Assembly (NCBI GenBank): GCA_026874595.1
Contig: CM049314.1
Coordinates: 8,422,729-8,486,728, forward strand
DNA from: Sipunculus nudus
Taxonomy: Eukaryota; Annelida; Sipuncula; Golfingiida; Sipunculidae
Direction of reading: 5' to 3'
Length of the DNA: 64,000 bases
Shown piece after piece: positions 37,981 through 50,520 of this stretch. The translations under genes were made by a program, and so were the position numbers. Under the pieces are notes generated by a model, which made no database searches, was not told where the DNA came from, and was given only the letters and a program-made list of their open reading frames with translations. The number at the start of each line of letters is the position of its first letter. Position 1 is the stretch's first letter.

Positions 37981-40570
37981 AACACAGGATTATATTTTAC
38001 CATTGCAGGTTGATTACAAAATGTTTCATTTACATTTAAATCTCCAAGACATTAAATTTTTCACTGAATATCTGACATCCTTCCATGAACAACTGATAAA
38101 CAATGTCAATAACTTATTACAAGGAATCATATATTGTTTTGATATTCCTATCACAAAATCACTTTTTATCTTCTTGGGTTCAATATACTATCAACTGTGA
38201 AATACAGGCCTTACTACATATTCAACTATGTCACTATATGATTCTATATTGCATGAAACATTTAGGCATTTTATTTTTAATTTATCCTAAGAAAGGATAT
38301 ATCCAAATGGTTCTGCAAAAGCCACGGGACCATTTTTCTGTTGTTTTTGAATGCCTCCTTGTTGCCAAATTTCCTAAAAAAATCACATGGTCTCTTACAG
38401 TCCTCCATGGACCTAAAGAATGATTTTACTTTTGTTTTTGTGTGGTTCCTTGATTGAATCAGGGGTTGAAAGTAAGCTTTATTAGTCTGGTGTGGATAAG
38501 AATTTCATCAACTCTGCGGGTAGTGTGGAAGTGTCTAGTCATAAACTGTCTGCTTCGTGAAATACAACTGTACCTTACAGGGAATTAGGACAGTATCTTA
38601 AAGCTTTGGCTTATCTAAGAAATATATACCACTGAACTTGTGTGAAAATTTATCTGTATCACCATCATGCTTGTTTTTTTATCACGCTGATTACAGACAA
38701 ATCTACTGCATTTTGTGTGTTTGTGGAGGTTACTGTCTTATATATATATTTAAGAATTGTTGTTGATGGGAATTTATATTTGTCCAAAATAATTTCAAAT
38801 ATATTTATAATAAAACTGCTGTGTCTAGCTCTGATCTTAGTTTGCATCTATTTATGTGCTATACAGGTAGGAAAGATGAGGCTGCTGATGTTTTTGCCAT
38901 GACAACAAAACCCATTCACTTCTTATAATCAAACTTAGCAGATAATATACACAGTCTGTTAGAAACAGATTGCTTTACTATTAGAAACTCTGATAGTCAC
39001 TCGTGACCAAATCAGTACATACACAGAGGGATATACTGGACAGCCCAATATCCATAAAAAAGTTAATGTAAAGCAAACATATCCAAAATCCCATTATATT
39101 GTAATCTGAGAGAACTGTCAACTCTGTAATAAGGTCATCCACGGGAAAACAGCAAACATAAAAGCTTGAAATCTCAGATATTACAGAAATCGCAATATTA
39201 TCTTTTTATTATTCTTTCCATGTCACAGATGCAACAACCAATGCAGTTTTTTCTTAGCATTTATCAAAAACTCTTCATAAAATATGAAAGAAGCCATCTA
39301 GTACATTAAATACATACAAATCTCAATCTTGAAGAATAATCTATTCCCTGAGAATATTATGTTAACAATGTAATCATTATATAAACAATTTGAAAAGAGT
39401 GATGGAAGCTTCCCTTAGCAACAAATTGTCACATTATTGCTTTAGTTGTCATTCCCCTGCAGTCAAAAAAAACTTATAATGGTTAAGTGGTCAGCAATAA
39501 CTTTATGACGTGTTCAATATGGTAAAACAGATGTTACAGTGGTTCAAGTAGTAAGGTATTAGACATGAGATGTTGAATCGAGAGTTTCCAAGTGAACATA
39601 TAAGCCCACTGTCAACCATGAAGGTTGTCAACTATTGAAGGATTTAGCAGAAATCAAACTCTGGCAGGATACTTTACTTATAATTATTCAGACTGAGTTT
39701 TATGAAATTAAAAAAAAATCTTTGCTAACATATCAAACCACCCCAAAAAGTCTGGTGCCTCTGACTACTTTAAATATTCAATTTAAAATTTGGTCAACAA
39801 ATAAACTTATAGGCATGATAATTTATACATTTATAGTGTGTTAAATCAAAATCCATCAATTTTCCTGATCAGTTATTGTGGTGACATAGACAGACATACT
39901 GACACTGAGCATTCCAAAATACCACCTGTCTATAATATGAGCAGAAAAAAGCTCTTTACTAGAAAAAGCAAATAAATCTTTGATTGGCAAATTTTAGGTA
40001 ATCATTTAAATCCCAGCTGGTTCCAAAAGGACTCTTATTTCTGTTTAAATAGAGAGTAGAATATGATGAACACAAACTTTATCCTAATGTTTAGTTGCTT
40101 AAAACTTAATGACTGACCTTAATGCAACTATTTCAAGATCAATCCACAAAATCACAAATCATTATTTCCAGATTTAAAAATCTGAAAATCAATTTAAGGC
40201 TTTATAAATATTTATGAGCTTGAATTTTTGCCCACATGTCAGTAATTTTTCATTTAATCTTCTGAAGAATATCAGGAGCTGAACATTAATCAACTAAAAT
40301 GATGCCATCAAAGAAAGCATGTTCTTTTGAAGTTTTTATAAAGTGAAAAGAATCCAACATTTGATGAGCTTCATGCTAAATGCCTTTATAAATTCATAAT
40401 GACAAGACAGATATGAATTATTGTGCTCTGCTGTCCCTGCACTAGATGCAGCAGAAATGACTTTCGGGTATTAGATAACAATTTCACTAACAGCTTATTT
40501 AAATGCTGCTGGTGTGTACATTATAAAAAATGTATGAAACCCTGAAAGAAAAAAGTATTAAATGGTTTAA
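37981..40570. other. Intergenic, no gene seen
   Basis: AT-rich, with short frames only. The longest, at 38103-38423 (106 codons), shows no recognisable features. Confidence 0.6.
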
Positions 40571-41945
40571 ACTAGATGTGTCGGAATGACACGAATGCCC
40601 CCGCCTGGGGCAAATTAGAAACATGCATTTGTAAAATTTTGAAAAATTTTTTAAGTTCAGGAGGTGTCGTATGGTCAAAAGTAGGTCAACAAGGGTAAAA
40701 TGCAAACTTGATCTGTAACAGGTCATTATCAAGCAACACACCCAAAATCATGCCAGTATATGCAGGCATTGTGAAAAAAAGTCCATACATGTGCATTTTC
40801 CATAAAAATTTCTGTCTTTCATGAAATTTTCTATGTTCAGGAGCAGTCAAATGGTCAAAAGTAGGTCAACTGGGACAAAACAAGAACTCGATCTGTAACT
40901 GGTCATTATCTGCCTACACACCAAAAATCAGGCCCGTATCTGCAGACACTGCGAAAAAAAGTCCATACATGTGCACTTTTTTATGAAATTTTCTATGTTA
41001 GAGCACCGTCAAATGGTCAAAAGTAGGTCAACTGGGACAAAACGCGAACTCGATCTGTAACTGGTCATTATCTGCCCACACACCAAAAATCAGGCCAATA
41101 TCTGCAGGCATTGCGAAAAAAAGTCCGTACATGTGTATTTGTCATGAAATTTCATATTTTTCATGAAATTTTCTATGTTCAGGAGCCGTAAAACAGTCAA
41201 AAGTAGGTCAACCGGGACGAAACGCGAACTCGATCTGTAACTGGTCTATATCTGCCCACACACCAAAAATCAGGCCAATATCTGCAGGCATTGCGAAAAA
41301 AAGTCTGTACATGTGTATCTGTCATGAATATTTCTATTTTTCATGAAATTTTCTAAGTTAAGGAGGCGTAAAACGTTCAAAAGTAGGTCAACTGGGATGA
41401 AACGCGAACTCTATCTGTAACTGGTCATTATCTGCCCCCACACAAAAAATCAGACCAATATCTGCAGGCATTGCGAAAAAAAACCGTACATGTGTATTTG
41501 TCATGAAAATTTCTATTTTTCATGAAATTTTCTAAGTTTAGGAGCCGTAAAACAGTCAAAAGTAGGTCAACTGGGACAAAACGCGAACTCGATCTGTAAC
41601 TGGTCATTATCTGCCCACACACCAAAAATCAGGCCAATATCTGCAGGCATTGCGAAAAAAAATCCGTACATGTGTATTTGTCATGAAATTTCATATTTTT
41701 CATGATATTTTCTATGTTCAGGAGCCGTAAAACGGTCAAAAGTAGGTCAACCGGGACGAAACGCGAACTTGATCTGTAACTGGTCTATATCTGCCCACAC
41801 ACCAAAAATCAGGCCAATATCTGCAGGCATTGCGAAAAAAAGTCTGTACAACTGTTTGATTTCGGAATGACAGAAGGACGGAAGGACGGAATGACGGACA
41901 TGGGTAAAACTATATGCCCCAGCCACTTTGTGGCGGGGGCATAAA
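40571..41945. mobile_element. Helentron/HINE-like element with seven ~180-bp tandem units
   Basis: The core has seven units marked by AAAAGTAGGTCAAC (GTAGGTCA at 40681, 40861, 41023, 41203, 41383, 41562 and 41742). Spacings are 180, 162, 180, 180, 179 and 180 nt. The left end holds CGGAATGAC, then ATGCCCCCGCC (40595-40605), which forms a small hairpin TGCCCC/GGGGCA (40596-40612). The right end holds CGGAATGAC plus GAAGGACGG repeats, then a long hairpin at 41915-41941. GGCGGGGGCAT (41932-41942) is the perfect inverse of the left 11-mer. Short left and right regions around a core array, with terminal hairpins, match the 'pearl'/HINE architecture known in bivalves. There is no Rep/helicase ORF, so it is non-autonomous. 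Minus-strand frames in the units are by-products. Confidence 0.8.
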
Positions 41946-42459
41946 AAATTAAAATGCTTATATATAAAATGCTGCTGTAAGTGATACTTTCATGTAAGTG
42001 CCTCATGAATGATGATGAATGATGCCTATACAGCTGAGTAATGTGAAAGGCTACAGATTATAAATCTGAATTACTACATATCTTAAATTTTTAATAATTT
42101 GTTGCTAATCTGGGAGTCAAAGCATTCCTAACGTAAGCTTCTTAGCTTAATTAAATGCACATCACACAGCGATCCCTCAGTCCCATCCAGTTCGGATGTT
42201 TATAAGTGAAACGTTTGAATATCTTAAGGAAGATGGACCGTTGAAAAGAACAAAAATATATGGAAAAAGAAGAAATAGAAGCCTTTTCTGAAATAAAAGG
42301 TACATTTTATTATTACTTAAAAACAAGTGACCCATTAGTTATGACACTCAGCTGAATTTAACCTGTGATGCATGTATTAATTATTGATGTTATGATTAGG
42401 TGAAAAAAAATATTCATTAAGGAACCTTTAACAATGGGTATAGAATGACTTCTAGAGTG

Positions 42460-43632
42460 CTAAAATCATGGGGTTTTTTTGCCCATTATCCTCAGAAAAT
42501 AGTAATATCAAACTTATTTAAGGTTTCCATGATGATTTTACTAGGAATAACCTAAATGCTAAGTCAGAAGTTTTTACATCAAACTGCTATTGTGTCCATC
42601 TGACTTATAGGGTACTCAAACAAGTTGTTTCACATAGCTCACAGAATATAGATCACAATGACCTTACTTTGAATGTGAAAGAAGACATTACAATGACCTC
42701 CAGTTAAACTAATAAAAGGGATTTCTAGATCCAACAGTCAAGAATTCTGACCTGTCTGACTTCATGGGTGTTCAAAATTAGGTTTTCAGCTCAGTTCACA
42801 GAATAAAGGTCATTGTGACCTAATTAGGGGTTTATACAAAAATTTGCGCAAGACTTCCCAGTATATTAAATTAAAAGATTCTTGGGCTAACAGACACAAT
42901 TTGTGCACATGTTACATCCAGGGTGCTCAAATCATGATTTTTTTCTGATAGCTCACAGAATATAGGTCACAGTGACCTTATTTCATACATCAAAAGACAT
43001 TTATCCAGGACCTCCCTGAAGGTTACATTAAGAAGATTATAGGCCAAATGGTTACAAATTGTGCCCTTTCTGTCTGTCTTTCTTGGTACTCCAAATTATG
43101 TTTTTGGCCAGTCACTCGCAGAATATAGGTCATCATGACCTAGTTTCAGGTTTCAAAGAAATTTTGTCTCTCTCTTAAAAAAAAAATATTGCCAAGAATA
43201 TCCCTGGATGTTGTGTTAGAAGATTCTATGTCTAACATGTATAATTTCAGACCATCTGTCTCCCAGAGTGTAAAATTAGAAAAAAAATACAGGTGGCACC
43301 ACCAGTCTTCAGGAACTAATGAAACACTCCATGATCAATATACATGAAAGAAGCATGGTAATCAATGCATTACATTTTTCAGATAATGGCGCTTTATTAC
43401 CAGTTTTTATATTTTCGGGGGGGGGGGGGGGGTCAGTCTTTTGAACCCCATAGCTTGGAAAAATATAGGTCACAGTGATCAAATGCCAGTTCTTATAGGA
43501 GATCTTTACGGACCTGCATGGTTGTTCAGTGAGAAGTTTCTAGTTCCAGCATTAACAATTTGTGCCCTGTTAAAGAACAACCCGCTGGATGACTGACAGA
43601 GTGACCACTATAGCTCAGATGAGCTAAACATT
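42460..43632 (+). repeat. Decayed tandem repeat with IR3 AGGTCA palindromes and hairpin end
   Basis: Diverged units of about 157-170 bp share 'CACAGAATATAGGTCAnnnTGACC'. The anchors are at 42650, 42807, 42964, 43127 and 43467 (the last two being about two units apart). Three are perfect IR3 palindromes: 42807-42821, 42964-42978 and 43127-43141. The right end reads GATGACTGACAGAGTGACCACTATAGCTCAGATGAGCTAA in broken form, with a palindrome at 43611-43626. This resembles the end at 595-630. A run of 16 G lies at 43417-43432. It is probably the remains of a Helitron-like element. Confidence 0.7.
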
Positions 43633-45514
43633 ATGTAGCAACACTGCTCTATTCTATTACCATAAGGAAATCAAGAAAACATTACCATAAGGACACTAAG
43701 AGACCACTTTAAATCACTATAAAAATGGTCTCTGTATCCTTCCAGACCTCAGTTTGTGACTGAGACATTCGTTGAATCATTACTACAATGATGCAACAAA
43801 ATGACTAGTGTTGTCTCTAAATTACAGGTACCCTGTGTAAAACACACATGAACTAGCCCAGTATGTTTTGTCTGGTGTCTCTACTACAGCTTTTTCTAGG
43901 TCCTTCACTGGCCATGTTTCATTAAAAGATGTAGCAGGAGATACACAGAGTTGACAAACAAACCTTCAATAAAACATCCCTGAGGGAATCTGGTCAATCG
44001 GTGCCACTAGTCCCTGTTAGCACTCAATATGACGCTTCTAAATAACGTCACACAGGGCCCTCGATCAACAACCTCAGGTCAGTGCTGGCACAGCCGCTGG
44101 GAAACTTGTGCAGACTCTACTCCAGTCTACTGAGGGACTGATAGACAGATATACTCATCAATATACAACAGATCTCCTCACTTACTGGAAAGTACACCTC
44201 AGAGCTTTGAGTGATAAATCAAAATGCCAAGTTGTAACAAATATACCTTTATTTTTCACACATTTGTTCTCTAGTGTGGTTTAGGTTATTTGCTGCTAGG
44301 AACAAATTTGATTGAATGCCGGAGTCTCCATCCTTTTTATCTCCATTCCCTCGATACAGGTGGAGATGTATACTACGCAGAGCTTCATATATGTGGATTT
44401 AAAATTTCACGATTTACACATTTTCAGTATTTCACAAGGGTTCAATTTTTGTTATCTCAAACTAATGTTGTAACCTTCATAGAGTAAATTGATTATAATA
44501 TGAATTAGTTATATCTTGCATAATCTGTACACAAATTGTAACAACAAGATGACTAAAGCAAACATTGTACAAGCAGAAATTCTTGTTCATTATTGTCAGA
44601 TTATTTGACATATTTGATATCATTTATTATAGCAATTTTTAATTTACCAGTAACATACAAGACCTAATATCATAATTTTTGCTTTGCAAATTCCCTTCAG
44701 TGATGAGGCCTCTTATATACGAGGGTTTAACTTTAATGATAAAATCCCTTTTAAGAATATCCTAACTTTGAAACACCCCACAAATTAAAAGTCAACCACA
44801 GTATGTTTATCAACAAAAGAGTTGATAATTTTAGGCTGTAGGTGGCACTGTTTGCTGAATGTGGATGAAGCATATGGAATGAGGATGTATTAATGTGTAT
44901 GATTACACTTATATGCTATTATAAAGGTTTTTTAATTTCAGGTTTCTCAGCATAAGATTAGGAATAATTGATAAGTTTTAATCCTTATTATATCAGAGTG
45001 AATCAAATCTGCCTAAGCCCTGACATTATTAAAGCTGGTGACCACTCTGATGTGCATCACTTTATCCACCAAGCTACCCTATACATATACCCTACCCAGA
45101 CATTTCAAGAATGTCTTTGACAAATTTCTGATAATATTGATTAAGCCATATGTAAGTTTATTGTAAACTTGTGTGGCTACGTAAACAACTGCCAGTGCTG
45201 ATTGTGGTTACATGAAAGGTCAGAAAGGTTAACAGCCCAGTCTGGACTGTAATGGACAACATGAGGTCATTTTATTTAATCTGAACCATGACACACAGTT
45301 CTGTATATGATTTGCACTCCAACAGCCTTAACTGCAGCATTCTACAGCAAACAAATATCTTTACATTTATTCTTCAAAATAATCTGTCACATGTAAAGTG
45401 ATCCAGTGTGCTTAACAAACTGAATTCAAACATAACCCTCTGTTTTGTTAACCTTGAGAAAAGTACTTCTTTTATAGAATTTGCATAGGCAAAAATACTA
45501 TGTCAGGAGCACAG
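43633..45514. other. Intergenic, nothing recognised
   Basis: No gene or repeat family identified. Short frames only. Confidence 0.55.
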
Positions 45515-45583
45515 AGGCCATTATACATTTTTGTACAAGGCTATTATACATTTTTGTACGAGGCTTTTATGCATTTCTGTAAA
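45515..45583 (+). repeat. 23-bp tandem repeat, three copies
   Basis: AGGCNATTATACATTTTTGTAC starts at 45515, 45538 and 45561, exactly 23 bp apart. The third copy is diverged. Confidence 0.85.
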
Positions 45584-46288
45584 ATTACTCTCAAAATTCT
45601 TATTGCTAAGACACACCAACACAGGTACAAAATATTGCCTCTAATTACCTCCCGGACAGAGTCACGGTTCATGAACCACATGAATTTCTGTTGGTATATA
45701 TATAAATAGTCACTAATTTCTAGAGAGGAAGTCTATGCATGCATTTGGACATATTTCTGTGTGCTACAATGTGTTATAATATAGTTAACAGAGTCACTAT
45801 GTCAAAAGACTTAAAATTAAATTACTGGTATCAATGTTATGATTCTGAACTTGTTGAAATGTGTATAACCTGATCAAAATTAAATTATTTGATAAATTTA
45901 AAAATAAATATAACATTGTAACTTTTTATCCCAAATTAATGATGTGATGCAAATTATAGAAAAGCTTTAAGTGACATGAAGGTCTCTGGGTATAAAGTTC
46001 TCAGTTTTGCTTAATGAAGTCATTTTGGTACTGATCAATGACAGGAAGTGATTAAACACTGCTGGACTTCCTGTATATCATGTGCTAAAACACTAGCTGC
46101 AAGGTTTTCATTTTTTGCAATAAAATAAATAGAAGAGGGAATTAAGCTTTTATAATCAACATCTTCATAATAATTTTATAGAAAACAAAAGATATACGAT
46201 AGTCTATACACCTACAAAGTATGGATATGTGACCAGGAGTAGTCCAATTTTAAATCAGTATCAATGGGCTGCAGTAAGGCCAACAAAA

Positions 46289-46541
46289 TTAAAAGGTATG
46301 GTTCTCAGGCACTTTTTCCAGAAATCAGTGCAGGTGGGCGGTATTTTATTTTTGACCTTTTTTTGTATGTTTCAATAAAAATGTCATATGATCAGGGAAA
46401 AGCATGAAAATAACAATTTGTTTTACTAACCAGGTAAAAGCACTACATAAATTATGTTATATATCTTCTTTGAAGATAAAAAAAAATTTGATGCGGGGAG
46501 TTAAAATTGACGTGGCCAGTGCCTGAGAACCATACCTTTTA
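46289..46541. mobile_element. TIR MITE, about 250 bp, with TTA (or TA) target duplication
   Basis: A perfect 23-bp inverted repeat, 46291-46313 (begins AAAAGGTATGG) against 46518-46540, encloses about 200 bp of AT-rich non-coding DNA. The trinucleotide TTA is at both edges (46289-46291 and 46539-46541). This fits PIF/Harbinger (3-bp TWA duplication), but the nested TA also fits Tc1/mariner, so the superfamily is unresolved. The identical TIRs suggest a fairly recent insertion. Confidence 0.8.
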
Positions 46542-46654
46542 TTTTTTTTTGCCTAAACTTTTAAATTTTTTTTTCAAATGATCTGCAGAACATAATAGAT
46601 GGAGGAAGCAGGGAACTGTCTGAGTGGATAACTTCAAATGATGAAAATGACATG

Positions 46655-46765
46655 AGATCATGAAGGTCAAGGAAGTACAGACCAGTTAGCACGGCTACCT
46701 TGAAATGGTCAGCAGGTCATGCAAGGTTGAGGAAGTGCGGACCAGTTAGTGTATAGATACCTTAC
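46655..46765 (+). repeat. 60-bp tandem duplication
   Basis: GATCATG.AAGGT..AGGAAGT.C.GACCAGTTAG is present at 46656 and about 46715. ACCAGTTAG is at 46681 and 46741. Confidence 0.75.
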
Positions 46766-47171
46766 AGTACTGAGCAGCCTGCCCTTAATGAATACAGGCT
46801 CAGGTCATGCTGAGCTTATCATACCCACATGTTACAGAGAATCATATCCGTTTTCCAGGTGTTATACATACCTGAGTATATTACCAGGTACACTGTACAT
46901 GAAAGCAATCCACAGTCAGGTAAACCAGGCTCATATACCACATAGTAGATGGGGACCAGTGTCTGATGTTGGTAAGCTGGTCATTTATCAATCAGACATT
47001 TGTAGATAACAAGCTAACTGGCATAAGAGGCAGCCTGTTATGACAAGTGTGTAGAATGGTTTAATGCTCTAGAATGTTTATTTGATGCTATAGTAAATCT
47101 AAAGGTGTTCTTCAGATGCTCTCCATTCAAGACATGCTTCAAAGTTAGTTAGGTATGTGACCTCCAGTCCC

Positions 47172-48235
47172 TGTGGTCATCCTTTGCTCTTAAACGTGCA
47201 GTTCTCTCTCCTCACCTAATGTCCCCAAATCAGCAATTCTCTCCAGTCAACTGATGTCCTGTCAGCGGGTTCTCTCCAGTCACTGGCCAATGTCTAGGGT
47301 CAGAGGGTTTTTTCCAGTCACTTAATGGCTCTATCCAGTCAGTGGGTTTTCTCCAGTCACCTGATGTCCTCAGGTCAGAAGATTCTGTCTGGTCACATAA
47401 TATCCTCCAATCAAAGGGTTCTCTCTAGTCACCTAAAGTCCTCTAGTCACCTGATTTTCTCCAGGCAGAGTTCTCTGTGGTCACCTGATGTCCTCCAATC
47501 AAAGGGTTCTCTCTAGTTACCTAAAGTCCTCTAGTCAGAGGGTTCTCTTTAGTCACCTGATGTTCTCCAGTCAGAGAGTTCTCTGTGGTCACCTGATGTC
47601 CTCCAATCAAAGGGTTCTCTCTAGTTACCTAAAGTCCTCTAGTCAGAGGGTTCTCTTTGGTCACAGGATGTTTTTGGGTCAGAGAGTTTTCTCTGGTCAC
47701 CTGATGTCTTCCAGTCAGAGGTTCCACTCTGGTCACCTGATGTCCTCCAGTCAGAAGGTTCTCTCTGGTCACCAGATGTCCTCAGTCTGAGGGTTCTCTC
47801 TGGTCACCTGTTCTCAGTCAGAGGTTTTTCTCTGGTCACCTGATGTCTTCCGGTCAGAGGTTTCACTCTTGTCACCTGATGTCCTCCAGTCAGAAGGTTC
47901 TCTCTGGTCACCAGATTTCCTCCAGTCTGTGGGTTCTCTCTGGTCACCAGGTGTCCTCAGTCTGAGGGTTCTCTCTGGTCACTTGTTCTCAGTCAGAGGG
48001 TTCTCTCTGGTCACCTGTTCTCAGTTTCTCAGTCGGAGGGTTCTCTCTGACCACCTGATGTCCTCCAGTCAGAAGGTTCTCTCTGGTCACCAGATGTCCT
48101 CCAGTCTGTGGGTTCTCTCCGGTCACCAGATGTCCTCAGTCTGAGGGTTCTCTCTGATCACCTTTTCTCAGTCTGAGGGTTCTCTCTTGTCACCTGATGT
48201 CCTCCAGTCTGCGGGTTCTCTCTGGACACTTATGT
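47172..48235 (+). repeat. 36-bp minisatellite array, roughly 27-30 units
   Basis: The unit is approximately GGTTCTCTCTGGTCACCTGATGTCCTCCAGTCAGAG. Variants include short deletions that put later blocks out of phase. A 108-bp higher-order unit (three monomers) is repeated at 47488 and 47596. Because 36 is a multiple of 3, several frames stay open for up to about 100 codons with a 12-residue period (for example SSSQRVLSGHLM). They lie in different frames and lack any start or exon signature, so they are not called as genes. Confidence 0.9.
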
Positions 48236-50520
48236 CCTGTGACTGTGATGACTGTGATGTCATTTATCTGTACCAAAATATTGTTCCAAGGACATCTTGA
48301 TGAACAAAGTGCTAATATTAATTTTTTTTATTTTTTTTGTTCATATCCAGCAGGGAAACAGATAAGCAATTAGTACAGATAACTAATGTCAAGGTCACAA
48401 AATCACAGGCATTCACACAAAACCTTGCAGTCCTTATCATCACTGTTGTAATTTCCCTATTTGTCAAACAGTAAAAATAAATATTTTTGAAATGAGCTGA
48501 GGGATGAATTATGGTGAGACAGCTGCAGTTTCAGGGTGGCCTGGGAAAACATGTGAGCAGGATATTCCTTTAAACATACACAGATTACCCGTGAAGGTGA
48601 AGTGCTGATATGTCGAATGAAGAAGAGATAAAATAAATACAGAAGGATCTCCTGGATTTGTGGCTGGCATTTGTCTCCACCCAGACCTCCAAAGATGTCA
48701 AAGATCACCAGACAGACTTCCAGGGCCTGCTGAATATATTGCAGGCTCATATATATCACATAAAATATAGCAAGTGGTACACACAAACTCACATACATAC
48801 ACAGCAGAGGGTCACCACAGTCAAAAACTGATTATCAATTATTTAAGATTTTGACTTTTAATTAAGTGATATTATTTAAATTTTAAAACATTTATAATAA
48901 TAATCTTAACCTGAAATTTAGAAATATCTATTTTGATATTGAGGAATAAAAAGAAATACAAAGAAACCTAAGATAAAGTAAAATTTAAATTTTTTTTGCC
49001 AACTCAATGCTCAAAACCAAAACCATCTGAAATTCTATTTATCTAAAATGACAAAATTTTTTTCTTTTTTTTTAATTTGAACATTTTGTTGGTAAACACT
49101 GCATAGATCCATGTAATGCTACCTGATTATCAGCTATATCAATGAAGTTTTCTAATCACATGTCAATAGTTACATAAGGAATAATGCATAGGAGATTTTG
49201 TCATTTTCCTGAGATGAGTTAACGAAGGATAACGAATATTGCAACAAATCCTTCAGTAGTCATGGTGAACAGGAACTGGTAGTACATGAATATTATTCTG
49301 ACATTTCCTGCTAAATTATTTCCAAACTTTCCAATAGAATTATAAAAAGCAAGACTTTAGGGATACTGAATAAAAAAATATTGTCACAGAATATAAGCAT
49401 CTGATGAATACAGAAAGAGATAATCATACATGTCAAAGACTGTGTCTACCAGAGCCAGTTACCATGTATTTAATGTATTCACATATTACTCATTTTTTGT
49501 AATCTTTTGAAGTCTTCATCATGAAACTAGAGTCTAAGGCTGAGATGAGCAAGTAGGCCAGCAATTTGACAAATTGCTGAAATATTAAACATTATCAACA
49601 AAACTGACCATAAGGCCTTAAAAAATCTTTACTTAACTATACAGTAATTGAAACATTATTATTCATATACTTTTCGGAACTCCATAAATACAACTGTAAG
49701 TCCATCATGTTAATTAATGGAACAGGCTCTAGGGGCACCATTCCTAATCTTCTTGGGAGGCAGATCTTTAAAATATGTTTTGAAATATGAAGATGGAGGG
49801 AAAACCAGAGAACACATCAAATTAGCAAAACAGACACACTCCCATTTTGTGAATCATCCATGTGGAGGAGGGAATGTTTTGGGGATTCCCAGCACTCAGC
49901 AATTATATCCAAAACACCATTTTCTTTGCACTGCTATGATTTCTGTTCTCATCATGCATGTAACATACCACAGATCATGACTGGATTCTTCACACATTGT
50001 GACCTCATGTTTCACAGTGTTTTTGCAGGCTTAAATTAATGTATTGATATCAAATTTATTTAAATGAATTTTATAATAAAAATTCTACCAGATCAATACT
50101 TACATTACACTAATCTTTTTTACTTAATGAAAATACTAAATAGATCTATTTCAACTGCACATTCTTGATTTCATGCCTATTTTCTTTCTATATGTGTTAT
50201 CCTCTGGGTGAGTTATCTTTCTGTCAGCAGGTTTAAAACAACCAGCCCTGCAGATAAACACTTTGTACAAATCATCATAATCAGTGTCATCAACTTTTTT
50301 TCCAAGACGTTGCAACTATTGTTACTTTCTTTTTAAACAGACTATTGTGAACAATTCTTTCCTGATATTATTGTACACAGGCATTTATAGAGTGTGCTCC
50401 TATACATTATAAGAAAGCATGCATTTCCTCATCACAAAGCCTAAGTTGTGTGCAAATCTTGATAACTGATTATGGCACTTAAGTTTGATATTTAGATCCT
50501 TTTGCACTGACTACCCATCT
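48236..50520. other. Intergenic, no convincing gene
   Basis: A 113-codon minus-strand frame (48457-48798) and an 87-codon plus-strand frame (49717-49980) have no recognisable domains. AT-rich and T-run-rich elsewhere. Confidence 0.5.

Noticed and set aside
40499-42006. Minus-strand frames with a recurring SYRSS..F..VDLLLT phrase
   Set aside because: By-products of the ~180-bp units of the Helentron-like element, differing in frame between units.
47325-48144. Possible 12-residue-repeat protein
   Set aside because: Repeat period of 36 bp keeps frames open by arithmetic. The frames change along the array and have no start, splice or family support.
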